From Hallerella sp963629575 (GTDB lineage Bacteria > Fibrobacterota > Fibrobacteria > Fibrobacterales > Fibrobacteraceae): a DNA stretch of 30,757 nt. Below, in pieces: positions 1-8,490 of this stretch. How positions within the stretch are numbered: the first letter of the stretch is position 1; the number at the start of each line of letters is the position of its first letter. The DNA is taken from contig CAVGIM010000034.1 in NCBI GenBank assembly GCA_963629575.1, forward strand, positions 1 through 30,757, given 5' to 3'. Both the position numbers and the translations under genes were made by a program. The notes under the pieces are model-generated. The model had not been told where the DNA came from, did no database searches, and saw nothing but the letters and a program-made list of their open reading frames with translations.

Positions 1-44
1 CGCTCCGCAATCCTAAGATCCAAGCTCTCTTAACTAAGATCTGT
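1..44. repeat. Intergenic repeat copy at left window end
   Basis: No gene is visible here. CTAAGATC occurs twice (13-20 and 34-41, a 21-bp period). The 16-mer CTAAGATCCAAGCTCT at 13-28 matches, in inverted orientation with one mismatch, the segment at 30729-30744 at the other end of the window. This suggests a dispersed low-complexity intergenic repeat rather than a terminator of the gene ending at 45. Confidence 0.45.
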
Positions 45-1340
45 CTAGGAAGCGGCCTTCGGGATGAACATCGCCTTGGTCATTCTCGTACCGTCCATTT
101 TCAGAATGCGGAACCGGTTTCCCCCGATCTTGACTTCCGCTCCGGCAGAAGGAATCGCGCCGAGCTTTGCAAGAATAAGTCCCGACACGGTTTCCACGTG
201 AACCGATTCCTCTTCGTCGAACTCGACTCCGGTCGCATCTTCAAAATCCGAAAGCGTAATCAGAGGGTTAAAGACATAGCGCCCATCCTTTAGCTTCTGG
301 ATCATCGCATCGTCTTCGAGATCGTCCTCGTCCTTGATTTCGCCGACGATTTCCTCCACGATGTCCTCGACGGTCACAAGCCCCGCGACTCCGCCATATT
401 CATCGACGACAATCGCAAGCTGGTTTCCGTTTTCGCGCAATTCGCGCAACAAGTCGTCGATTTGTTTCTGCTGTGTCACGAAATTCACCGGATTCAAGAG
501 CTCCTGCAAATCGAACTTTTCCTTTCCGTGCTTTTCCGTGTACCATTCGAGGAAGTCCCGCGCCGAAAGTATGCCGATGATATTGTCAATGGAATCGCGA
601 TACACGGGAACGCGGGAATGGCGTTCCTCGTTCAAGATTCGAATGGTCTCTTCAAGCGACGACGTAACATCGATAGCGACCATATCGACCCGTGGCGTCA
701 TGATTTCCCGCACCGGAGTTTCCACAAAGTCGAAAATGTTCAGGATCATCTGGCGTTCATCTTCGTCGAGCGCATCCTCGTCGTCGGACATGTCGGACTT
801 GAGGGCTTCCCGCTTGTCCTCGGAAAGGAAGTTAAGCCTTGGATTGTAGCCCAAAGCCTTGTGCACTTTCACGTAGAGCTTGTTCGCAAGTTTCGCCTCC
901 AGGACAAACGGAATCCGCAGATACCTGTAGATTGGAAGCAACACATGCGAAAGCGTCTCGGGCCACAGCGCCCCGAACATGTTTGGAAGCAAAATGACGA
1001 AGGAATACACGACCATACCCGAAAGGATTACATACAGGATAATTCCCAGGAAAAACTCGCCATAGAATCCCTGCGTCAGCCCATACGCCGCGATAAATCC
1101 AAGGACTCCGGCAGAAACGTTCAGAATCGTCCGCGCAATGGAAACCGTTTCGTTGAATCCCGGCGCATCGACATAGGAATTGACCCGAGACACCAGCTTT
1201 TCGTCTTCCTCGCTTTCCGTCGTCACGGAAAGTTCCAGAAAAACCGTTTTCGCCAGGGAAAAAATTCCCGAAAGAACGACGCAGGCGATAGCGAGCGCAA
1301 GGTACAAGGTTACGTGTTCTGTACAAGAAAGAAAAGTCAT
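45..1340 (-). CDS. CNNM/CorC-type transporter-associated membrane protein with paired CBS domains
   Basis: This 431-residue inner-membrane protein has the CorB/CorC-HlyC layout. A hydrophobic N-terminal DUF21/CNNM-like part (about residues 11-145, three or four membrane segments) is followed by a CBS pair (about 208-268 and 278-340, the second containing VVDEYGGVAGLVTVEDIVEE) and a C-terminal CorC_HlyC domain (about 345-428). Family members are linked to magnesium/cobalt efflux or homeostasis; the substrate here is inference. The ATG at 1340 was chosen because it starts the hydrophobic segment and overlaps the ybeY stop by one base (TGATG). The open frame continues upstream to 1595, but that part is the antisense-like shadow of ybeY. 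A ybeY-CBS/CorC gene order is common in bacteria. It is last in a three-gene operon, and no terminator is visible before the window edge. Confidence 0.93.
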   Translation of the reverse strand: MTFLSCTEHVTLYLALAIACVVLSGIFSLAKTVFLELSVTTESEEDEKLVSRVNSYVDAPGFNETVSIARTILNVSAGVLGFIAAYGLTQGFYGEFFLGIILYVILSGMVVYSFVILLPNMFGALWPETLSHVLLPIYRYLRIPFVLEAKLANKLYVKVHKALGYNPRLNFLSEDKREALKSDMSDDEDALDEDERQMILNIFDFVETPVREIMTPRVDMVAIDVTSSLEETIRILNEERHSRVPVYRDSIDNIIGILSARDFLEWYTEKHGKEKFDLQELLNPVNFVTQQKQIDDLLRELRENGNQLAIVVDEYGGVAGLVTVEDIVEEIVGEIKDEDDLEDDAMIQKLKDGRYVFNPLITLSDFEDATGVEFDEEESVHVETVSGLILAKLGAIPSAGAEVKIGGNRFRILKMDGTRMTKAMFIPKAAS

Positions 1341-1822
1341 CAATTTTTGTTTCCCCGTTTTTTTAAGCTTTTTTCGCCGACATGGTAAATATCCAGTCCC
1401 AGGATTTCCCTTTCGCGACGTCGCATGACCGAACGCTCGGAAGCCGTGTGGTGATCGTATCCGGAAAGATGCAGAAGTCCGTGCACGATCATGCGCTTGA
1501 GCTCCGTGTAAAAGGAATTTCCGAATTTCGGCGCCTGGCGTTTCACCTGGTCGCGCGCGATATAGATTTCGCCTAAGAGGTAGTCCTCGTGCCACTCAAA
1601 GCTCAGCACGTCCGTCACCTTGTCGAGCTTGCGGTAGGCATGGTTCAGCTCGCGGACCATCCGGTCGGAGCAGATGACGATATTGACGTTTTCCGGGTGC
1701 CCTTCCTCGACGAGGACCTTGCGGGCAAGAGGTTCCAGACGCGCCCTCCATGGGAACGGATCCTTCTCGTTTTCCGAAAGAAAATTTACCTGAAATGCAG
1801 GTTGTCGGGGTTTCTTTTTCAT
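1340..1822 (-). CDS. ybeY: Endoribonuclease YbeY (rRNA maturation factor)
   Basis: This cytoplasmic 160-residue metalloprotein of the UPF0054 family acts in 16S rRNA 3'-end maturation and ribosome quality control. The zinc-binding signature HGLLHLSGYDH is complete, giving metal ligands His114, His118 and His124. The upstream family element DVLSFEW (71-77) followed by GEIYIA is also present. Length is normal for the family. The gene starts one base after the upstream 96-residue gene and its stop overlaps the next start (TGATG), so translation of the three genes is probably coupled. The C-terminal tail is lysine-rich. Confidence 0.95.
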   Translation of the reverse strand: MKKKPRQPAFQVNFLSENEKDPFPWRARLEPLARKVLVEEGHPENVNIVICSDRMVRELNHAYRKLDKVTDVLSFEWHEDYLLGEIYIARDQVKRQAPKFGNSFYTELKRMIVHGLLHLSGYDHHTASERSVMRRREREILGLDIYHVGEKSLKKRGNKN

Positions 1823-1823
1823 G

Positions 1824-2114
1824 TTAAAGTTCGTACCACTTTTGCAAGGTCGAAATTATCGACTTTGCCTGCTCCTTGCTCGAAATATTGAACTTGCTAC
1901 GCTGTTTAAAGACGCCCTGCTGCTTCTGGTAGCGGCGAATGGAGACTTTCGGTTCGCCAAATTCACCCGTCTTGGCGTTTCTTTCCTGGTAGAGGAACAT
2001 TATCGTTGACCAGGCGCCCTTGCTCAAAAACTCCTTTGCCAGTTCCTTGACGACGACTTCGCCGGTTTCTTCGTCGGTGTATTCGATTGTCGGTTCCAAA
2101 TTTTCTGTATCCAT
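1824..2114 (-). CDS. Small conserved protein, PC4-like (tentative)
   Basis: This 96-residue acidic-to-basic protein is first in the operon with ybeY. I do not recognise it with certainty. The C-terminal half (about 55-96: KVSIRRYQ, a short turn, then an amphipathic helix ending in LQKWYEL) resembles the strand-strand-helix plan of PC4/YdbC-type single-stranded nucleic-acid binding proteins; this is inference from pattern. The start is the ATG at 2114, two codons inside the longest frame. The nine bases immediately before it, GAGGTGATC, match the full anti-Shine-Dalgarno complement, and GAGG lies 5 nt from this ATG. A GTG at 2120 would sit within the ribosome-binding site and is unlikely. Confidence 0.8.
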   Translation of the reverse strand: MDTENLEPTIEYTDEETGEVVVKELAKEFLSKGAWSTIMFLYQERNAKTGEFGEPKVSIRRYQKQQGVFKQRSKFNISSKEQAKSIISTLQKWYEL

Positions 2115-2123
2115 GATCACCTC
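2115..2123 (-). promoter_or_regulatory. Extended Shine-Dalgarno GAGGTGATC
   Basis: GAGGTGATC directly abuts the ATG at 2114. It is complementary over nine bases to the canonical 3' end of 16S rRNA (GAUCACCUC). It fixes the start of the small PC4-like gene and predicts strong translation initiation for the ybeY operon. Confidence 0.7.
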
Positions 2124-2160
2124 GTAAAAATTACGTCCATTTCGGAAAAAGATAAAAAAC

Positions 2161-2196
2161 TATATTCAACATATCACGGTTTCTGCCACAAAGGAG
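2161..2196 (+). promoter_or_regulatory. Putative -10 box and RBS of the FecR-domain gene
   Basis: TATATT at 2161-2166 is a plausible -10 box, but no convincing -35 is seen 16-18 nt upstream. AAGGAG at 2191-2196 lies 6 nt before the TTG at 2203 and supports that unusual start codon. Confidence 0.45.
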
Positions 2197-2202
2197 CCCA
2201 TT

Positions 2203-3714
2203 TTGAAAGATTTTCGCACCCATCTCCGGTTTCCGAATCGCGCATTGCTCTTCATCGCGCTCTTTTCGGCATTCGCCATGGCGCAAGGCGCAACTTCCGT
2301 CGGAAAGGTTCGCTACGTTCTCGGCGAGGTCACCGTGCAAAAAAAGGCGGGAGACAACTGGAATCCGCTGAGAATCGGTCTTAAAGTCAAAAGCGAAGAC
2401 CTGATCCGAACCCTGGTCGAAAGCGAAGCGGGCATCGCCCTCTCGGACGGGAGCCTCATCACCATCGAGGAAAACACCACCATCCGATTCGAGACGGCGG
2501 TGAGCAACAAGAGCGAAAGCGGCACCACGGTCGATCTCCGCACGGGCCGCGTTTTCTTTGACGTGCAAAAGCAAAGGGAAGGCCGCAAGTTCGAATTCAA
2601 GACAGGAACGGCGACCGCAGCCATCCGAGGCACGAACGGATTTATCGAAAGCGGAAAGGAAGGAATCATCGTTTCGCTCGAATCCGGCAAGATGCTCGTA
2701 ACGGGTTCGGACGGCAAGTCTCTCGAAGTCCTGGGCGGCGAAACCCTGGTCGAAGAAAAAGACAAGGGATTTCGGAAATTCAAGACGCCGAGTTCCGGAA
2801 AGAAAGGCCTGGCCAAGGAAATTTCATCCGAGAAGAAATCCGGCACGTTTAGCGCAAGCGCGCTCGAGAAAGGCGCAAAAAAGCTCGACGAAAGGAACAA
2901 GGCCACACTCGACAGCCTGTCCATGAAATCGCCGTGCGAATTCGACGCCATCCCTTCGATATCGACGATTCCCGAAATTCCAGTCAGCGGAACATGCCGC
3001 GCAGGCATCCAGATTCACGTAAACGGCATCGAAGCGAAACTTTCCCGCGACGGCAAGTTCAAGGCAAACGTCACCTTCGACAGGGAATCCTACGGAACAA
3101 AGCGCATCCGGGTAAAATGCTCCCGTGGCGATGTGGAAACGCTCTGCCTCGAAGCGTTTGCCAAATACGTTTCCAAGACACAGGATGACAGGAACGCCTT
3201 TATCCGTCTAGAAAAGCGGGACGGACAAAGCGCCATCTCGGGAGTTTCCGTGAAAGGCGAGTTTTTTAGCGAGGATTCCGCGGCAACCGTAACTGTTTCT
3301 CTCGGGAGCTACTCGTCAGGGAACCTGAACGTTCCAGGCGCCAACGGACACTTTGCCTTGACCATTCCCGAATCCGCCACCGAAAAGGGAACAGATCTCG
3401 TAACGGCAACGCTCGCCACAAGACAAGGGTTTTTAAAGGATTCCGCCCAGATTTCGTTCCCGCCGAAAATCCGAATAGTTTCCGCAGACGAGGAAAAGTG
3501 CGAACTATTCTTTTCGCTCGGCGGAACACAGGGAAAATCTATCCAGGTCGAAGAACTTGTCGATGAAATTCCCGCGACAAGGGCGATATTTTCAAAGGAC
3601 GTTCCCCAAGCCGCATTTCCCATGCTTCCCGGAAAGCATCGCTACAAGCTTCTAGCTAACGACGAAAGCGGAAACCGGTCGGAAGCATCCGGGACATTTA
3701 CCTGCAAGGAATGA
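2203..3714 (+). CDS. Exported FecR-domain protein with Ig-like C-terminal region
   Basis: This 503-residue protein has an N-terminal signal peptide (hydrophobic about 13-25, likely cleavage after AMA near 27). A FecR-type domain spans about 33-155: LGEVTVQ, SEDLIRT, ALSDGSLITIEENT, VDLRTGRVFFDV, then the typical TGTATAAIRGTNGFI. Next come a lysine-rich stretch (185-235) and a long beta-rich C-terminal part (about 245-500) that looks like tandem Ig-like/surface domains (DSAQISFPP, RYKLLANDESGN). FecR domains occur both in anti-sigma regulators and in surface proteins. With no cytoplasmic part or partner sigma gene, an envelope role is more likely. It starts with TTG, supported by AAGGAG 6 nt upstream. 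The stop overlaps the next gene (ATGA). Confidence 0.85.
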   Translation: MKDFRTHLRFPNRALLFIALFSAFAMAQGATSVGKVRYVLGEVTVQKKAGDNWNPLRIGLKVKSEDLIRTLVESEAGIALSDGSLITIEENTTIRFETAVSNKSESGTTVDLRTGRVFFDVQKQREGRKFEFKTGTATAAIRGTNGFIESGKEGIIVSLESGKMLVTGSDGKSLEVLGGETLVEEKDKGFRKFKTPSSGKKGLAKEISSEKKSGTFSASALEKGAKKLDERNKATLDSLSMKSPCEFDAIPSISTIPEIPVSGTCRAGIQIHVNGIEAKLSRDGKFKANVTFDRESYGTKRIRVKCSRGDVETLCLEAFAKYVSKTQDDRNAFIRLEKRDGQSAISGVSVKGEFFSEDSAATVTVSLGSYSSGNLNVPGANGHFALTIPESATEKGTDLVTATLATRQGFLKDSAQISFPPKIRIVSADEEKCELFFSLGGTQGKSIQVEELVDEIPATRAIFSKDVPQAAFPMLPGKHRYKLLANDESGNRSEASGTFTCKE

Positions 3715-5291
3715 CCGTGCCGCTTTTCGCCTACCATTTCAGAGAACTTTCCGTTCCGCTAGAAAACAAGGGAAACATCCTCGAGGCGCTTTCGCACGCA
3801 GTCGGGATTTCGCCCGATTCCATCCTGAACCTGGAAGTCGAACGCTTCGCTCTCGATTCCCGAAAGCGCAGCGCGCCGCACTGGAGCTATAACGTCAGGT
3901 TCGAGACGGCCACGCCTTTGACCCAGACACATTGGCTTGTCCCCGCAAGAGAAAAAGCGGAAACTCTCGAAAGCGACATTCTGAAAGATTCCATTCCGAT
4001 GTCAAAAAGCGTCACGGTCGTCGGAGCGGGCCCCGCCGGGCTGTGGGCTGCGCTTTCTTTCGCAAGGAAAGGCTTTCAGGTGAACTTGTACGAACAGGGC
4101 AGTCCGGTCGAGGAACGATTCCAAGACATTCGGCGGTTCTTCGTCGATCGAAAATTCAATCCCCGTTCGAACATTCTCTTTGGCGAAGGCGGAGCGGGCG
4201 CCTATTCCGACGGAAAACTCAACACGCGGACGCGAAACGCCTATTCGAGCGCAGTTCTCGCCGATATGGTCCATTTCGGCATTTCAAGAGACGTCCTGAC
4301 GTTCGCCAAGCCCCACGTCGGAACGGATCGCCTAGTCCTACTCCTCAAGGCTCTCCGCAAGGAATTTCTGGAATTCGGCGGAAACGTCCACTTTCACACC
4401 ACCCTCGAAGACATTGATATTTCTGGCGGAAGCCTCTCCCGCGTGAAATTCAACGGCAAATGGCAAGATGCGGACAACCTGATCCTCGCCCCGGGACATT
4501 CCGCAAGGTTTCTCTACGAACTTTTGCACGAACGCGGAGTTATCGAAGAAAGCAAGGCTTTTGCGCTCGGGGTCCGCGTCGAACATCCGCAGGAGCTCAT
4601 CAACGTTCGCCAGCTCGGAAAGAACGTGAACACGGAACTCGCCGGCAGTGCGGAATACGCGCTCACGGCAAAGACGCTCGGAGGGAAATCCGCCGCCTAC
4701 AGCTTTTGCATGTGCCCGGGCGGCGTACTGGTCCCCTGCGTCTCCGAGGAAGGAACGCTCGCCACCAACGGCATGAGCTACAGCAAGCGAAACGGCAAGC
4801 TTGCCAACGGAGCGATCGTCGTTCCCATCGAAAAAAGCGAGACTCTCTTCGGCGGCATCGAAATGCAGCGACGCTTCGAAAAAAAGGCTTTCGAACTCGG
4901 CGGAAAGAACTATTCCGCTCCGGCACAGACGATTCGGGCCTTCCTCGAAGGAAAAGCCGACACGGTTCTTCCCAAGAGCTCTTTCGCGACAGGGGTTCAG
5001 GCCTGCCCGCTTCGGGAAATTCTCGACGACGTTCTCTGCGATTCGCTCGCGGACGGATTCGAACAGTTCGAAAGAAAGATTCCGGGATTTATCGACAACG
5101 GGCTGATCGTCGCCCCCGAAACGCGCACCAGCTCCCCGGTCCGCATTGTGCGGAACACGGACACGCTCGAAAGCGTTTCCACGAAAGGTCTCTTCGTTCT
5201 CGGAGAAGGAGCGGGCTACACCGGCGGAATCGTGACCAGCGCAGCCGACGGAATCAAGATGGCCAACCGCGCCCGAATGTTAAAAAATTAA
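3711..5291 (+). CDS. FAD-dependent dehydrogenase, COG2509 type
   Basis: This 526-residue flavoprotein belongs to the uncharacterised NAD/FAD-dependent oxidoreductase family. The N-terminal domain (1-95) has the family element ALDSRKRSAPHWSYNV around 47-62. A Rossmann FAD-binding motif VVGAGPAG (103-110) follows, with Glu128 ending the second strand, then LFGEGGAGAYSDGKLNTR (156-173). The C-terminal FLGEGAGYTGGI-like motif (written FVLGEGAGYTGGI here) closes the FAD site near residue 505. The substrate is unknown. The ATG overlaps the stop of the FecR-domain gene by four bases. No separate spaced RBS is seen, so it probably depends on coupled translation. A later ATG at codon 97 would remove the conserved N-terminal domain and is rejected. 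Confidence 0.9.
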   Translation: MTVPLFAYHFRELSVPLENKGNILEALSHAVGISPDSILNLEVERFALDSRKRSAPHWSYNVRFETATPLTQTHWLVPAREKAETLESDILKDSIPMSKSVTVVGAGPAGLWAALSFARKGFQVNLYEQGSPVEERFQDIRRFFVDRKFNPRSNILFGEGGAGAYSDGKLNTRTRNAYSSAVLADMVHFGISRDVLTFAKPHVGTDRLVLLLKALRKEFLEFGGNVHFHTTLEDIDISGGSLSRVKFNGKWQDADNLILAPGHSARFLYELLHERGVIEESKAFALGVRVEHPQELINVRQLGKNVNTELAGSAEYALTAKTLGGKSAAYSFCMCPGGVLVPCVSEEGTLATNGMSYSKRNGKLANGAIVVPIEKSETLFGGIEMQRRFEKKAFELGGKNYSAPAQTIRAFLEGKADTVLPKSSFATGVQACPLREILDDVLCDSLADGFEQFERKIPGFIDNGLIVAPETRTSSPVRIVRNTDTLESVSTKGLFVLGEGAGYTGGIVTSAADGIKMANRARMLKN

Positions 5292-5329
5292 ATTCGGATT
5301 TTCGATTTTACCCAAAGGATTTTCGCCCC

Positions 5330-6316
5330 ATGATCACCCGCGTTATCGACCGAAACTTTGCCAACATGCGACTGGACCGTTTCTTGCGCAAGGCCTTCCC
5401 GAACGAACCGCTTTCCACGTTTTTCGCGATTCTCCGAAAAAAGAAAGTCCGCATAAACGGCGTTCACGCAAAGGCTCCGCAGATGCTCCGCGAAGGCGAC
5501 ACCGTCGATATCTACGAGAACTTCAAGAGCCTGGAAAACGCTTTTGCCGAAGCGCCAGCCAAAAAATCCTGGGGAAGCGAAGCGCAGTTTTCGGACCGTT
5601 ACTTTGTACAGAACCACCTGAACATCGCGCTCGAAAAGGAAGATTTCATCGTCATCGACAAGCCTTCCGGAATCCCGAGCCAGCCGGGAACAGGAACCCG
5701 AAAGGGAGAAACCCTGGTCGAAATGCTCTGGCAATGGGGAAACGACGAGCGTCTGGATTTTAAGCCCACGCTCGCCCACCGTCTCGACGAGGAAACTTCG
5801 GGACTTTTGCTTGCCGCGCTCCACGGCGACACGCTCCGGGATCTCACGCGAATGCTCCGCGAACACAAAATCCAGAAGACATATTTCGCCCTGGTCAAGG
5901 GAAACCTCAAAAAGGAACGCGGAACCATCAAGGCGACTCTCGAACGTACGGATTCCAAGGCTGGCGCCAAGATGAAAACGGGAACGGAATCGGGCGTCGC
6001 GGCCGTCACGCACTACGCGGTCAAGGAACATTTCAAAGGCTACGACCTCGTAAGAATCAACCTCGAAACGGGAAGAATGCACCAGATCCGCGCACATTTC
6101 GAAAGCATCGGGCATCCGCTCGTCGGAGATTCCCGCTACGGGGATTTCGCGCTCAACCGGGAATTCAAAAAGGACTTTGGACTCAAGCGGCTTTTCCTAC
6201 ACAGCGCGCGCCTGGAATTCGACTGGAAAGGCGAACACATCGTCGTGGATGCTCCCCTGCCCAAGGAACTGCGCGAAGTCGTGAAAGCGATGAAGAAGCC
6301 AGAGAAGAGAACGTAG
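5330..6316 (+). CDS. RluA-family 23S rRNA pseudouridine synthase (RluC/RluD-like)
   Basis: This 328-residue enzyme isomerises uridine to pseudouridine in RNA. An N-terminal S4 RNA-binding domain (about 12-65: MRLDRFLRKAF, VRINGVHAKAPQMLREGDTV) is followed by the RluA catalytic domain. The signature AHRLDEETSG (149-158) gives catalytic Asp153. The downstream GRMHQIRAHFESIGHPLVGDSRYG motif is typical of the family. Which rRNA positions are modified cannot be read from the sequence. The ATG at 5330 is preceded by AAAGGA about 10 nt upstream; the much longer frame reaching back to 4460 only runs through the FAD gene out of phase. It lies 38 nt after the dehydrogenase and may be in the same operon. 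Confidence 0.92.
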   Translation: MITRVIDRNFANMRLDRFLRKAFPNEPLSTFFAILRKKKVRINGVHAKAPQMLREGDTVDIYENFKSLENAFAEAPAKKSWGSEAQFSDRYFVQNHLNIALEKEDFIVIDKPSGIPSQPGTGTRKGETLVEMLWQWGNDERLDFKPTLAHRLDEETSGLLLAALHGDTLRDLTRMLREHKIQKTYFALVKGNLKKERGTIKATLERTDSKAGAKMKTGTESGVAAVTHYAVKEHFKGYDLVRINLETGRMHQIRAHFESIGHPLVGDSRYGDFALNREFKKDFGLKRLFLHSARLEFDWKGEHIVVDAPLPKELREVVKAMKKPEKRT

Positions 6317-6380
6317 AAGTTGGTAAATACATCGGCGATTTATCTATCTTTACCCGGAAATTCAAAAAAAGGAAAACGCC

Positions 6381-6971
6381 ATGGCAATTGCAGATAACAC
6401 CAAAGTCGCCATCCATTACACGCTCAAGGATGACGCGGGAAATATTATCGACTCTTCGGCAGGCAAGGAACCGCTGAACTACATCCAGGGACGCGGCATG
6501 ATAGTCCGCGGGCTTGAAAAGGCGCTTGCCGACAAAAAGGTCGGGGACAAGTTCTCGATCGACGTCGCTCCGGGCGAAGGCTATGGCGAATACAATGCCG
6601 AGCTGGTGCAGACCGTTCCGAAGAAAGCGTTCCAGGCAGAAGAAATCAAGCCGGGGATGGTCTTCTACGCACAGACGCCGGCAGGCACGATTCCCTTGAC
6701 CGTCAAGAAAGTCGAAGAGGAAAATGTCACCGTCGATATGAACCACGAGCTCGCCGGAAAGACGCTGCACTTCGAAATCGAAGTGATGAAGGCAGACCCG
6801 ATGACCGAAGAGGAAATCAAGGCGCTCGAAGAGGAGCACCACTGCTGTGGCAAGCACGAAGGTGGCGAATGCTGCGGAAAGCACAAGCACGAAGACGGGG
6901 AACATCACTGCTGCCACGGCGAAGGCCACAAGGACGGCGAGCATCACTGCTGTTGTGAGGACAAGGAATAG
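6381..6971 (+). CDS. slyD: SlyD-like FKBP peptidyl-prolyl isomerase with Cys/His-rich metal-binding tail
   Basis: This 196-residue cytoplasmic protein begins with a SlyD-type FKBP domain (about 6-70 and 128-145) with an inserted-flap segment between them. Visible motifs include VAIHYTLKDDAGNIIDSS, the GRGMIVRGLEKAL region and GEGYGEY. The last 44 residues (153-196) contain 11 His and 9 Cys in repeated HHCC, ECCGKH and HKHEDGEHHCC units. In E. coli SlyD a comparable tail binds nickel and other metals for hydrogenase assembly; metal storage or delivery is inferred here. An AAAAGGA sequence lies about 8 nt before the ATG. A TATCTT box at 6345-6350 could be its -10. A strong hairpin terminator follows. 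Confidence 0.92.
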   Translation: MAIADNTKVAIHYTLKDDAGNIIDSSAGKEPLNYIQGRGMIVRGLEKALADKKVGDKFSIDVAPGEGYGEYNAELVQTVPKKAFQAEEIKPGMVFYAQTPAGTIPLTVKKVEEENVTVDMNHELAGKTLHFEIEVMKADPMTEEEIKALEEEHHCCGKHEGGECCGKHKHEDGEHHCCHGEGHKDGEHHCCCEDKE

Positions 6972-6990
6972 CCCTTAAAACATTCCACGA

Positions 6991-7018
6991 AAAAAGTCCG
7001 CATCGCTGCGGACTTTTT
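6991..7018. terminator. Bidirectional rho-independent terminator between slyD and guaB
   Basis: A 12-bp perfect stem (AAAAAGTCCGCA at 6991-7002, TGCGGACTTTTT at 7007-7018) encloses a TCGC loop. There is a T-run on each strand, so it can end both convergent transcripts. Confidence 0.9.
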
Positions 7019-7038
7019 CATTTGTCTGTAAAAACAAA

Positions 7039-8490
7039 TTAAGTATGATAATTGGGAGCTTCCTTGGTAATCGTCACGTCGTGCGGATGCGATTCGCGAA
7101 GCCCCGCGTTCGTGATGCGCACAAAGGTCGCTTTCTTGTAGAGTTCGTCCAGGTTCGCCGCTCCGGCGTATCCCATTGCGGAATGGATGCCGCCGATCAG
7201 CTGGTAAATCGTGTCGCGGAGCGGTCCCTTGTAGGGAACGCGACCTTCGATGCCTTCGGGGACATACTTCTTTTCCTCGGTGACGTTTCCCTGGAAATAA
7301 CGGTCCGCGGAACCGGCCTTCATCGCGCCGAGCGAACCCATGCCGCGGTAAGCCTTGTAGCTGCGGCCATCGGCGAGGATGATTTCTCCCGGGCTTTCTT
7401 CCGTCCCGGCAAAGAGGCTTCCGACCATCACGGCGTTTCCGCCCGCGGCGAGAGCCTTCACGATGTCGCCCGAATACTTGATGCCGCCGTCCGCGATAAT
7501 CTTCACACCGGCCTTTCTTGCCGCCTTGCCGCATTCGACAACCGCGGAAAACTGCGGATAGCCGACACCGGCGACGATGCGGGTCGTGCAGATGGAACCC
7601 GGACCGATACCCACCTTCACCACGTTCGCGCCGCACTTCGCAAGTTCCACGACCGCTTCCGGCGTGCAGACGTTCCCTGCGCAAATTGTGAGCTTCGGGT
7701 ATTTCTTGCGGACCGTCTTGACCATGTTCCGCACACCGATATGGTGCCCATGCGCCGTATCGATCACTATCATATCAACGCCCGCATCGACAAGAGCCTT
7801 GATACGTTCAAGCGTATTCGCCGACGTGCTGACCGCCGCGGCAACGAGGAGCTGCCCGTTCTTATCGAGACTCGCGTTCGGATTGCTTTCGCGCTTCAAA
7901 ATGTCGGTCATCGTCACAAGACCCTTGAGCGCACCCGTCGCATCGACCAGCGGAAGCTTTTCTACGCGATGCTCGTTCAAAATTTCTTTCGCCTTCGAAA
8001 GGCTGATCTTCGGGGAAGCCGTAATCGGATTTTTCGTCATCACGTCGCGAATTTTCACCGAATGGTCCGTAATCATGCGCAGGTCGCGGCTCGTCAGCAT
8101 CCCGACCAGCTTTCCCTTCGAAAGGATCGGGAATCCGCTCACCTTGGTTTCGAGCCTTGTCCTGTAGGCATCGCTCACCGGCTGGTCCGCATCGAGCGTT
8201 ACCGGGTTCGAAACAATTCCCGACTGCCAGCGCTTGACCTTGCGGACTTCCTCGGCCTGCGCCTCGATAGACATGTTCTTATGGATAACGCCAAGACCGC
8301 CCTGGAGAGCGATAGAAATGGCGAGCGGCGCAGTCGTCACCGTATCCATCGCCGCGCTAATAATCGGAATGTTCAGTTTGATATTTGCAGAAAGCTGGGT
8401 CTTGACATCCGTCTGGGTAGGCAAGACCGCGGATTCCCCCGGCACGAGCAAAACGTCGTCGAACGTGAGGGCTTCGGGAAGTAGTTTCAT
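7039..8490 (-). CDS. guaB: Inosine-5'-monophosphate dehydrogenase
   Basis: This 483-residue cytoplasmic enzyme oxidises IMP to XMP with NAD+, the committed step of GMP synthesis. The (beta/alpha)8 barrel is split by a CBS pair (about 92-205: ITASPKISLSKAKEIL, KLPLVDATGALKGLVTMTDIL). The catalytic loop GIGPGSICTTR carries Cys301. The IMP phosphate site IADGGIKYSGDIVKAL and the flap region MGSLGAM...RYFQ are intact. Length is normal. GAGG lies 5 nt before the ATG at 8490. It stands alone on the minus strand, converging on slyD with a shared terminator. A TATCTT at 8513-8518 is a weak -10 candidate. Confidence 0.98.
   Translation of the reverse strand: MKLLPEALTFDDVLLVPGESAVLPTQTDVKTQLSANIKLNIPIISAAMDTVTTAPLAISIALQGGLGVIHKNMSIEAQAEEVRKVKRWQSGIVSNPVTLDADQPVSDAYRTRLETKVSGFPILSKGKLVGMLTSRDLRMITDHSVKIRDVMTKNPITASPKISLSKAKEILNEHRVEKLPLVDATGALKGLVTMTDILKRESNPNASLDKNGQLLVAAAVSTSANTLERIKALVDAGVDMIVIDTAHGHHIGVRNMVKTVRKKYPKLTICAGNVCTPEAVVELAKCGANVVKVGIGPGSICTTRIVAGVGYPQFSAVVECGKAARKAGVKIIADGGIKYSGDIVKALAAGGNAVMVGSLFAGTEESPGEIILADGRSYKAYRGMGSLGAMKAGSADRYFQGNVTEEKKYVPEGIEGRVPYKGPLRDTIYQLIGGIHSAMGYAGAANLDELYKKATFVRITNAGLRESHPHDVTITKEAPNYHT

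Noticed and set aside
1341..1595. N-terminal extension of the CBS/CorC protein
   Set aside because: It overlaps ybeY in another frame, and the residues are low-complexity shadow; the TGATG start at 1340 fits the first membrane segment.
4460..5329. Long in-frame extension upstream of the pseudouridine synthase
   Set aside because: It runs out of phase through the FAD dehydrogenase gene, is Arg-rich shadow sequence, and the S4 domain starts at 5330.
7045..8484. A 479-codon open frame on the plus strand covering almost all of guaB
   Set aside because: It is the complementary frame of a strongly NNC/NNG-biased gene, has no protein features or RBS, and guaB is certain.
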